From DASQZK01 sp963771005 (lineage in GTDB: Bacteria; Bacteroidota; Bacteroidia; Bacteroidales; GCA-2748055), in NCBI GenBank assembly GCA_963771005.1, contig CAVYRO010000008.1:1302001-1366000 (forward strand): a DNA stretch of 64,000 bases, in the 5' to 3' direction. Below the pieces are notes generated by a model that did not search any database, had not been told where the DNA came from, and worked only from the letters and a program-made list of their open reading frames with translations. Below are positions 10,801 through 18,026 of the stretch, one piece after another. Made by a program: the position numbers and the translations under genes. Every line of letters begins with the position of its first letter. Positions within the stretch are counted from its first letter, which is position 1.

Positions 10801-11127
10801 CGATGTAGAGAGTTCAATGGTCATGGGCCCGGTGGTATTAACATCCACCTGTTTTGTTTCATAACTGATCACACTCACCTTGATGACATGGTTCCTGTCT
10901 TTCATCTCCAGGACAAAGTCGCCGTTCACATCGGTGATGGTTCCGTTGATGATACGGTTTTCCTTATCATACTCGATGATATTGGCACCTATGACCGCCT
11001 CCTTGGTGCCCTTTTCAATAACTCGTCCCCTGATGATGGCTCTTTGTTGTGAAAATAAGCTCGCGCAACTGAATAAGGCCAGCAGCAGCATGAGGATGGT
11101 TTTTCTGATGTTTTTCATATTGTTCAA
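7879..11127 (-). CDS. SusC/RagA-family TonB-dependent outer-membrane receptor
   Basis: A complete 1082-residue SusC protein. It has a signal peptide (to about SLFSQQ), a carboxypeptidase-regulatory-like domain (about 28-110; IRGRVIEKGTKEAVIGANI), a plug domain (about 140-260; LQGKVSGLDIISASGDPGS, then VIRGLSSMGNNKPLIVIDG and AAVYGSQGADGVLLIET-type motif), and a beta-barrel ending in the hydrophobic/aromatic strand VTMSIAIGF, as expected for BAM-inserted barrels. It imports the ligand caught by the SusD protein encoded next. The gene lies 38 bases after the 769-residue FAS1 gene, within one operon. Substrate is unknown; the glycan link comes only from the family and the glycosidase block that follows divergently. 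Confidence 0.95.
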   Translation of the reverse strand: MNNMKNIRKTILMLLLALFSCASLFSQQRAIIRGRVIEKGTKEAVIGANIIEYDKENRIINGTITDVNGDFVLEMKDRNHVIKVSVISYETKQVDVNTTGPMTIELSTSNTEIEELTVYGTQKSNVSLTNIADRDVASSTVKVDLSEMTDVGVLSAADALQGKVSGLDIISASGDPGSGSQIVIRGLSSMGNNKPLIVIDGIPQSRVSDNFDLSSADTEDISNLVNIALQDIKSIEILKDAASTAVYGSQGADGVLLIETHKGKMGKVKFDYQYKNSINFQPPSIPLLNGNEYIMLQLEEWHNSKGVFDIPAEIAFDRDFADFYNYSANTDWLGALTQNSITNDHYFNISGGGQKTRYFTSFSYVDEGGTTINTGSKRFSTRVNLDYFLSKKLIFSIQFNYVNNNTSNNITLDDGSGRQRNVREMAYIKAPNMSVWEYDLYGHPTGEYFTPINSYQGDGTIYYNPVAVATLGKNSQNANNLENTFRLSYKLRDWLDFREAVSFQLGGSKASKFLPYNAIGADWLSWNINNAEESNNLNSSFRTESQLSFEVPFTNTDHYVSGALNWITEQSSYEWMNIQSNKTPTTDIQDPSIDAQINWEGDGSGDSRALGALINLNYKYKDRYIFNSNFRADAYSGFGSNNKWGLFRGLAVAWRFSGEPWLSSLRWLGESKLRASYGVSGRRPGDPYARFATFASTFTGSYLTFPAIVPTQIQLNNLQWEVISSNDVGLELNMFRDKLYIEADVYTKTTSNILFDKYKIPTSSGFDELKFLNGGSLDNKGWELMVDYKILRKEKMVWSIYFNTSQNINSFTSLPENFNTEQATSISNGEYPLRVMEGEPIGSFFGFRYQGVYPTDADAMARDANGNLIRDSKGNPIPMTFLDTYTFHGGDAKYADINHDGKIDLNDVVYIGDSNPNYIGGFGSSFRYHDFDIGFGFHYRLGFDIINGVAIQTEGMDNRNNQSKAVLARWRVQGQNEPGMLPRAFLDHPANNLGSDRYVESGDFVRLNNIKVGYRFPNSLCNRLHLRTVNLTLSARKIMTFTRYTGQDPEVGQDASNPFWIGVDNAKTPPPKIVTMSIAIGF

Positions 11128-11165
11128 AAACCTTAGGTTTAAAATCAGATACTGAATTCCGAAAA

Positions 11166-13475
11166 TTACCTGGTATCGAGCCGGTTCCGGACCAGCACGG
11201 TGTCGATCACATGAATTGCTGCATTATAAATCACGCTCGGGTAGGTAGCTGCACCCTGGGTGAGATTGCGCCCTGCAAGAATATTGGTGGTGGATGATTC
11301 TTCCACTCTCATATAGGTATCCAGATCTTTGGATACAAACTCAATAACGTCGATCGCCGGTTTAATATGGATCTTCGTGAATACAGTGGAGTAGGCGGTG
11401 GATTTTTCATCCGTTCTCAGGGTCTCGTAGAATCCGTTAGACATGTTCCCGTCAGTGAAAATGATACTCCCCCGGATAAAATGCATTAACAAAAACTTCC
11501 GGAGATCGGGAATGCTAAGAGTATCTGCCCGGTAGGCGGTCAGAGCATCCGCGGTGGGTACGAATGCAGTATAAATATCATTGTCATTCGTAAAGGTATA
11601 TTGATTAATTCCTGCCAGTACCATCCCAGCCTTAGCGAGAAGCGCCTGAAACGCAGGGAAATTATCCCGGATTGTCAGGTACATGCTGGTAGGTCCAAAA
11701 ACAAACCAATCGGGTATATCCCAGGTTATCCCGTTATCGGCATCCGTACTGATCTGCACAGGGACGAAAGGATCCCGCGCGGGGCCATGATAGCCATCCG
11801 TGGAAAGAGTCGGGCCGCTGACAACTCCGGTTTCATTATTCACAATCAGATAATTGCCTGCAAGATTCTTGATGAATTCTTTCCTTGCAAGCCCGGCAGG
11901 CCGGTTGACTCCTATATGGTTCATCAACAGGGTCCGGAGATCACTCGCTGAAAGGTCGATACGCCTCGGCGCGCCTCCCCGGGTATATAAAAAGAACCGG
12001 TCCGCACCGTTTCTTTTCTCGTAAAGGAGTGATGAATCCTGGCGCGTGTTCAGGTCCGATTCCACGTAGAACTGGTAATCGGCATTCGGTTTCTTAAGAG
12101 CGGAAAGCAGCCCGGTATATTCCACGGCAAGCATCATCTTGTTATATCCCCGCAGGAGGTAAACGGGCCCGGTAACGGCCTTGAATGCCCTGGGAACGAT
12201 CATCTCATTCACACCGATGAAGCTGCAGTTGCTGCCGTACTTTTTTTCCACTATGCTTGCCGGATCAACTGTAATAAAATCCTGTTCCCCGTTATAAAAT
12301 CCTTTCTCAAAATCGGTGGGATAGACGGGATTTACACACAGCTGGCTATTTGCTACAATTCTCTGAATGTTGGCCGGTGCCTCTTCCATGCTTCCCCAGC
12401 GGTTCGGTCCTTCAAGATATTTTTGAACCAGCCCGTTAAAAGCTTCATCCGTAGGGGCAACCATCCCATGATGGTAACGGATGGTAACATTGTCCGGAAG
12501 GCCGTGAGTTCCGGGAGGTGAAGAAGTTTCTTCTGCCGTGATGTTAAAGGTAAGATTGGGGAAGGTAAGATCAAAGAGGGAATCCACTTCCAGGCCCAGA
12601 TCCGCCCCGGGTTGATCGAGGGTTTCCTTTTCATTGTAGACAAATCTTGGAAATTTATTGACCAGTTCCAGAAATTTCCGGTAAGAATTTGGCCCTTCCG
12701 TCGAACTCAGGATCTCGTAAGCATTGGGCAGGGGATCGACTACCTTGTCAATATGATAGACAAACCCGTTCTCGGCAAAGATCTCATTGCCTTTAATCTT
12801 TGCACCAACGAAATATATGTCCAATGAACTTTCAATGGGCCTGCTGAAATAGAACTGGTAATCGGTGGAATTCAGATGATAAATATCGAAATATTGTTTA
12901 TAGAAAATGGGGGCATATTTGCGGGAATCCGTATTAATCCTGCGATGCCAGTTTGTGGCGGTTGTATCTACGATGGTGAGCACTCCTCCGGGGTTATACC
13001 TGATCCCGTAATTCCTGTCTTTTTCAAGCAGGAGGGTCTGTCTTTTATATCCCCTGGGCTTGTTGTTCGTAATATCGGTGGAATCTATCCAGCCCCATAT
13101 ATCCAGACTGGTGAGCTGGTTCTTGCTCCATGGGTTTTGAACGATATGGTATTTCACAAGCTTTAAAAGCTCATCAGCCGGTATGTCTTCAACGGTGTTG
13201 TATCCGGGATGATCCTGGAGATAGACCGTGAAAGCCTCATTGTCCGGTGCAAAAACAGTGTAGCTCCCTGATACATCAATAATGGTATCGTATCCGGTCA
13301 GCTCGATGCATTTTGCAAAAGTGGAAAGTTCAGGATCCGCCTTGAGCTGCGTATAAACTTTTCCGGCTAACCAATCCGGCCTCTGGTACCGCTCTTCATG
13401 GTTGAGGAGATCCTTGCAACTGGCAAAAATAATACACGATAACGCAAGTAACCCAAGAATTTTGGTCCTAGTCAT
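11166..13475 (-). CDS. Large FAS1 (fasciclin) domain lipoprotein, first gene of the operon
   Basis: A 769-residue lipoprotein (lipobox FASC) with at least two clear FAS1 domains: one near the N-terminus (about 35-250; SGSYTVFAPDNEAFTVYL, LLKLVKYHIV) and one at the C-terminus (about 610-765; DIYTAFVPTADALTAYRA, LRKFLLMHFIRGSI, ending YNAAIHVIDTVLV). The middle probably contains further divergent FAS1 copies (VAPTDEAFNGLVQKYL; LLMNHIGVNR). It is the first gene of the operon that continues with SusC, SusD and two more FAS1 lipoproteins. Three FAS1 proteins in one Sus-like operon suggest that FAS1 modules act here as the surface binding components, in place of SusE/SusF proteins; this is inference. 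Confidence 0.87.
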   Translation of the reverse strand: MTRTKILGLLALSCIIFASCKDLLNHEERYQRPDWLAGKVYTQLKADPELSTFAKCIELTGYDTIIDVSGSYTVFAPDNEAFTVYLQDHPGYNTVEDIPADELLKLVKYHIVQNPWSKNQLTSLDIWGWIDSTDITNNKPRGYKRQTLLLEKDRNYGIRYNPGGVLTIVDTTATNWHRRINTDSRKYAPIFYKQYFDIYHLNSTDYQFYFSRPIESSLDIYFVGAKIKGNEIFAENGFVYHIDKVVDPLPNAYEILSSTEGPNSYRKFLELVNKFPRFVYNEKETLDQPGADLGLEVDSLFDLTFPNLTFNITAEETSSPPGTHGLPDNVTIRYHHGMVAPTDEAFNGLVQKYLEGPNRWGSMEEAPANIQRIVANSQLCVNPVYPTDFEKGFYNGEQDFITVDPASIVEKKYGSNCSFIGVNEMIVPRAFKAVTGPVYLLRGYNKMMLAVEYTGLLSALKKPNADYQFYVESDLNTRQDSSLLYEKRNGADRFFLYTRGGAPRRIDLSASDLRTLLMNHIGVNRPAGLARKEFIKNLAGNYLIVNNETGVVSGPTLSTDGYHGPARDPFVPVQISTDADNGITWDIPDWFVFGPTSMYLTIRDNFPAFQALLAKAGMVLAGINQYTFTNDNDIYTAFVPTADALTAYRADTLSIPDLRKFLLMHFIRGSIIFTDGNMSNGFYETLRTDEKSTAYSTVFTKIHIKPAIDVIEFVSKDLDTYMRVEESSTTNILAGRNLTQGAATYPSVIYNAAIHVIDTVLVRNRLDTR

Positions 13476-13707
13476 GGTAGTAGTTTGTAGAATGTTTTAG
13501 TAGCAACAGTTTAATATCCACTTCACAAAGCCCGCTGATCTAATAGGATCCGGCATAAACAGCTATTCCTCCATCGTCCTTTGCGGAAGTAAGGATAATC
13601 GCCGTTTTTACCGTATTAAACATATAAAAAATATTCCGAATGCCGAAGAACTTTAAAATAATTTAGAAAGAATATATTTTACCTCATAATGAATCCCGGG
13701 ATAATCC

Positions 13708-13715
13708 CAAAGATA
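13708..13715 (-). promoter_or_regulatory. Candidate -7 box for the FAS1/SusCD operon
   Basis: On the minus strand the bases read TATCTTTG, a full match to the Bacteroidota -7 consensus TAnnTTTG. No good TTTG is found 19-20 bases further upstream, so the -33 box is weak. It implies a leader of about 230 bases before the start at 13475. Confidence 0.45.
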
Positions 13716-13907
13716 ACTTTTTTATTTGCTGAATGTTATTATATAGCTTACTATTTTAGATCCTGTTGGATTCCTTGCCTGTTAAAAAGCCATCCGGAAC
13801 CGAAATCAGGAGTACATGACAATAAGGTATCATCTATTTTCAACGCGGCAATTACACGACTCTCATTTCCATAAATCCAGAGACTAAAAAAAAAGCATGT
13901 GAATTTT

Positions 13908-13940
13908 TTTGAATATATCTGAAAATTTTTATTAAATTGG
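13908..13940 (+). promoter_or_regulatory. Candidate promoter of the T9SS protein gene
   Basis: TTTG at 13908-13911, 21 bases of spacer, then TAAATTGG at 13933-13940, one base off TAnnTTTG. It lies 43 bases before the start codon at 13984, a normal distance. Fit by eye only. Confidence 0.4.
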
Positions 13941-13983
13941 TGCACAAACTTCTTCTCATTTACTAACTAAAATAAAAAGGATT

Positions 13984-16900
13984 ATGAAACTAAAGCTACT
14001 ATTCCTCGCTTTATTCATGTCGTTTGGTGTGTTGCAGGCGCAGAACATCGTGCGATCGCTGATAATTACCGAGGCTAAATTGGGTCATGCTGCAACGGCT
14101 TACGCCGAGCTGACAAACATGGGAGATACCGCTTTGCCCCTCAACCAGTTCGAATTCGGGGAAATTGGTCCCTGGACCGATCATTACTTTGCCGATCTCA
14201 ACCATTCCTTTATGCTGCCCGACAAAATGCTGCAGCCGGGCGAATCCTTTGTAATAGCCATGGTTTTTGATTGGGGCCCTAAGATGTATAATAAGTATCC
14301 CTACTCCGGAAGGTACAACCAAAAGATCACTAAAGACGAAATGTGGGATCTTGCAGATGTCAGGGTACATGCCAAGGAGGCTCCTTATGCCGATCCCACC
14401 GACAGCATTACGCCTTACTATCCGACGATGGACGTTTACGGCGGCCGTTCCTGCTGGTATATCGAACAACATTTTCCCAACGGGGACTCCGTGGTGATCG
14501 ACCAGGTAAACGGGAACTTCGAAAATGCCGAAGGCAACGGAAGAAACCATGACGGTGCATATGATGTCGCCGGTGTCACCGATGCCACCAACAATTGCGT
14601 CCTCATACGTAAATTCACGGTTACCCAGGGTGATACGATTTTCTCAGACGACGTGGGTACCGACATTTCCGATTCAAAATGGATACCGATACCCATTCTC
14701 TTTGATAACTGGGAACCTAACAGGAGGGCTTTCTGGACGGTAGGTAATCATCAGAATACGGTTCTTGACCAGACAACGCTTACTTCGTCCACTCTTACCA
14801 TAAACTGGACCGATACGATCCTCACCGTGCCCTGGGGAGTGAGAAATGAGGATTCCCTCATGATGCAGTTCAACTATCAGCCCGGCCTGGCTTGGCACTA
14901 TGATCTTGCCAAGACGAGCGAGGATTCGGCTTTCACTTCTGTTAGGGAAGGTGATATCCTTACCGTTTATGCCTGCGGAAACACACTGCAGACGATGAAA
15001 TTCCACGTTCAGACTTCCGCTCCGGGAGCCGGTGAGAACCGGGTTATCCCTAAAGCAGCTAAAGCAAGTAACGGATACTATGGCAGGGATGTTGGACCAC
15101 TATTCGATGTAACAGACAAAGTTCCCGGCATGGATACCATACGGAACGTACCATTCTCCGAGAGGGTTGATACACTATTTAAATACCTTGAGAAGGCAGA
15201 CAAAGCAACCTGGGAGATAGTCTGGTCTGACGGAATGGAAAGAGTTGACCTGGTGACCGGTGATATCCTCAGGGTTACCGCTGAAAACGGTAGCACAAAG
15301 GATTATTACATTAAGTTGCGACCCTATATCCCCAACCACAGTGCATGGTTAGGTGCAATCACATGGCCCGATGTTCCCGACTGGGCAAAAGGTACTTTCT
15401 GGGACAGCGATACCATCCCCGGATTTAACAGGAACCTTTATGATTATTCCATTTCGCTTCCCCCGGGTGAAAACGCCGAGCCGGCCCTCATAGCCAAGGC
15501 CGAGCAGCTGAATACCAAGATCAATGTTGAAAGGCTGACCAATTTTAACGGGCCTGCCGCCGACCGTGTCGTTTCATTTACTTCCACAGCGGAAGATGAT
15601 ACCACAGTCCTGGTCTATAATGTTCAGATCAGCAAGCAGAAGGAAATGGAAAATATCCAGCCCTTCTCACCGGATCCTTTCATCTCCGAATTTATTTTCT
15701 GGGAACAGTGGGCTAACGGCTTCCTGGAGATCTGTAACCCGGGAACACGTCCTCTCGACCTCAGCAATTATATGATCTTTGGTCAGTGGGCAACCGACCC
15801 GAAAGAAGCCATCACCTGGTTTGCAGAACCGACAGGGGCTACCTGGTTGAACAGGTATGTCAAGTATATTCCCGGCTATAAATGGCAGGACAGTACAAGC
15901 TGGAAGATCCAGCCGGCCATCGCCGTTGAGGATAACAACGTGAACCCGATCGTTCAGCCCGGTGACGTATTCGTCCTCGGAGATATCAGGGTTACAGGTA
16001 ACAGTGGTTATCCCTGGTTTGCAAGCGAGGCCTGTGACATTGATTTCTCGCACAACCCCTGGGGACCCTCTGCAGACGCTCCGGAACCTGTAGGTGAGAC
16101 CGCCCCCCATCAATGGATGGGTGCCGACATGTATCTTTACAAGATCCTCAATGACTCCATTAAACTTGGATTGAAACCGGCTACCGATCCCAATGATTTC
16201 GAGCTTATCGAGACCTGGGGTAATACCGACGGAGGTCCATGGGTCGTAGGAGGTGTAGAATCCGACATGATCAATTCCTGGATCAGGAAGCCGCAATACT
16301 GGCAAGGCAAAACCGGACATAACGAGTCCTTTGGAACCAATGCCGAAGACAGCGAATGGCTTCTGAGAAACCAGGCTTACTACGATGCAAGGAACGCCGG
16401 TTGGCCGAATGATATCCTCTTCGTTGCCAGCGATCTCGGTAAACACTTCATGAATGAGATCACCATCTACAAATCAACGGTTACCTCCAATCCCTATAAG
16501 GTCTCCGAAGGATTCTCGATGAGTGAGGAGGTCAGGGGTGTTGTTACGGGTACAACGGCTGACGATTTCCTGGCCGGCATAACAAAAGCCGATACAGGTC
16601 AGACCCTGACAATCAGGAGTTCAAACGACGGCAGTGTCCTTAGTGGCAGTACCGCCGTCACCGATGGCGACTCGCTTATCGTGCTTTCAGCCGACAGCGT
16701 CAACACCTCGGCCTATCTGCTTAGTGTAACAGACCAGGGTCTTAGCGATGATGCAGCCCTTACCTCCGCAACATACTCAGTATCTATCGACGGCGCTTCG
16801 GGCGAAGTAGGCGGATTCCCCATCGGGACAAGCCTGAGGGATGTTGTTAACGGGGTAAATGTTCCTGCATTTGCAAGCATGATAATTATAGATGATGAAG

Positions 16901-17814
16901 GTAGATACGTTTCCATGAAACGTGCAAATTACGATACCCTCTATGTCGATGTTCCGGCTAACAATAAGACCTATCTCCTGGTAACAGCCGAAGACGGTGT
17001 GACCCAGATCCAGTATAGGTTGCAGCCGAATGTCATGTCTTCGGATGCCTATGTGACTTCCTTCGTTTACGATGTGAACCAGCAGGCTTCCGTGATCCAG
17101 TACGTTCCCAGAGGCACCACGGTGGATGTTCTTTTCAAGAATGTCATACCGGCAACCGACGCTTCCATGCAGATCGTTGATAAGATGGGTCATGAACGTA
17201 TGATGGGCGGCATATACAGGGATGATAAGCTCGTGGTTACAGCCCAGGACGGTGTGACCAAACATATCTACTTCTTCTTTGTACTCGGTGACGAAGGCTA
17301 CCTTGCCTATGTTTTGTCCGATGTTTATATGGTAGACCAGGATAATTACGATATCGCAGGTCAGGGTGTTAACCCGATCAGTATAAACACTACGGTCAGC
17401 ACATTTATGTCCCATCTGACACCTGCTCCCGGCGCAACCATCCAACTGGTGGATAAAGACGGCGCTGCTTACAGCACAGGTAACATGAAGGCAGACAGCC
17501 GTATCAAAGTAACTTCCGAAAACCTTGAAACCGAAATATTCTACAATATTTCCGTAGGGACTGCTGTAGATGTTTACGGCAACAAGGCCATCACCCTCTA
17601 TCCAAACCCGACCACCGGGATCTTTAACATCGCAGGCCTCGAAACAGGTAACCGCGTTCAGGTTTACAACCTCTCCGGTACACGCCTGCGTGATGTAATT
17701 GTAAGTCATACTACCCAGGAGGTCTCTCTTGAAGGACAGCCCGGCGGTATGTACTTTGTAGTGGTCAGCAACGATAAGGATGTTGTCGGACGTTATAAAC
17801 TGATCCTTAAATAA
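13984..17814 (+). CDS. Large secreted T9SS cargo protein with lamin-tail-like domains and tandem Ig-like repeats
   Basis: A 1276-residue secreted protein. The N-terminus MKLKLLFLALFMSFGVLQAQ is a signal peptide. Residues about 20-190 and about 560-680 resemble lamin-tail domains (AYAELTNMGDTALPLNQFEF; GFLEICNPGTRPLDLSNYMI). From about 826 to 1195 there are four tandem modules of 90-100 residues sharing the pattern D-x-L-V-V-T-A-x-D-G-V-T followed by Y (for example DKLVVTAQDGVTKHIYFF). Residues about 1198-1276 are a type A T9SS sorting domain (YPNPTTGIFNIAGL, then PGGMYFVVV and YKLILK). It has no recognisable catalytic site. It heads the plus-strand block of glycoside hydrolases and is divergent from the SusCD operon. 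A surface scaffold or adhesin role is possible but not shown. Confidence 0.85.
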   Translation: MKLKLLFLALFMSFGVLQAQNIVRSLIITEAKLGHAATAYAELTNMGDTALPLNQFEFGEIGPWTDHYFADLNHSFMLPDKMLQPGESFVIAMVFDWGPKMYNKYPYSGRYNQKITKDEMWDLADVRVHAKEAPYADPTDSITPYYPTMDVYGGRSCWYIEQHFPNGDSVVIDQVNGNFENAEGNGRNHDGAYDVAGVTDATNNCVLIRKFTVTQGDTIFSDDVGTDISDSKWIPIPILFDNWEPNRRAFWTVGNHQNTVLDQTTLTSSTLTINWTDTILTVPWGVRNEDSLMMQFNYQPGLAWHYDLAKTSEDSAFTSVREGDILTVYACGNTLQTMKFHVQTSAPGAGENRVIPKAAKASNGYYGRDVGPLFDVTDKVPGMDTIRNVPFSERVDTLFKYLEKADKATWEIVWSDGMERVDLVTGDILRVTAENGSTKDYYIKLRPYIPNHSAWLGAITWPDVPDWAKGTFWDSDTIPGFNRNLYDYSISLPPGENAEPALIAKAEQLNTKINVERLTNFNGPAADRVVSFTSTAEDDTTVLVYNVQISKQKEMENIQPFSPDPFISEFIFWEQWANGFLEICNPGTRPLDLSNYMIFGQWATDPKEAITWFAEPTGATWLNRYVKYIPGYKWQDSTSWKIQPAIAVEDNNVNPIVQPGDVFVLGDIRVTGNSGYPWFASEACDIDFSHNPWGPSADAPEPVGETAPHQWMGADMYLYKILNDSIKLGLKPATDPNDFELIETWGNTDGGPWVVGGVESDMINSWIRKPQYWQGKTGHNESFGTNAEDSEWLLRNQAYYDARNAGWPNDILFVASDLGKHFMNEITIYKSTVTSNPYKVSEGFSMSEEVRGVVTGTTADDFLAGITKADTGQTLTIRSSNDGSVLSGSTAVTDGDSLIVLSADSVNTSAYLLSVTDQGLSDDAALTSATYSVSIDGASGEVGGFPIGTSLRDVVNGVNVPAFASMIIIDDEGRYVSMKRANYDTLYVDVPANNKTYLLVTAEDGVTQIQYRLQPNVMSSDAYVTSFVYDVNQQASVIQYVPRGTTVDVLFKNVIPATDASMQIVDKMGHERMMGGIYRDDKLVVTAQDGVTKHIYFFFVLGDEGYLAYVLSDVYMVDQDNYDIAGQGVNPISINTTVSTFMSHLTPAPGATIQLVDKDGAAYSTGNMKADSRIKVTSENLETEIFYNISVGTAVDVYGNKAITLYPNPTTGIFNIAGLETGNRVQVYNLSGTRLRDVIVSHTTQEVSLEGQPGGMYFVVVSNDKDVVGRYKLILK

Positions 17815-17852
17815 TTGAGCCTCTTTTAAAAAAAGAGCCTGTTGCTTTTGTC

Positions 17853-17888
17853 GTAGAGACGTGCCTCAAGGCACGTCTCTACTTTTTT
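17853..17888 (+). terminator. Strong hairpin terminator after the T9SS protein gene
   Basis: A perfect 13-base stem (GTAGAGACGTGCC and its complement) with loop TCAA is followed by six T. It lies 39 bases after the stop codon and fits a rho-independent terminator. A weaker stem, CTCTTTT/AAAAGAG, lies just before it. The stem sequence resembles a widespread dispersed bacterial hairpin repeat, so it may also be a mobile palindrome; I see only one copy here. Confidence 0.7.
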
Positions 17889-18026
17889 AAAAAGGTTTCC
17901 TGCTGAAATGCACCATGCTGAAGACGGGGAACCCGGAATGATAAAGCACGTATATATTTTTACCAACTGGTGAAAAGCCGGGAAGAATGTAACCCTAAAA
18001 TTTAGCCAGAATACAAAACCAGTATC

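Larger units (their letters stand above)
13476..13983. other. 508-base divergent intergenic region
   Basis: AT-rich DNA between the FAS1/SusCD operon (minus) and the T9SS glycan block (plus). It holds a minus-strand -7 box (13708-13715) and a plus-strand candidate promoter (13908-13940), listed separately. I see no open frame with coding character, no sigma/anti-sigma pair and no regulator gene. The minus-strand leader from the -7 box to the start codon would be about 230 bases long. Confidence 0.6.

Noticed and set aside
15667..16446. A 259-codon minus-strand open frame.
   Set aside because: Antisense to the T9SS gene lamin-tail region, with no own support.
16777..17709. A 310-codon minus-strand open frame.
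   Set aside because: It lies wholly inside and opposite the T9SS protein gene, has an odd Cys/Gly/His-rich composition, and shows no family match.
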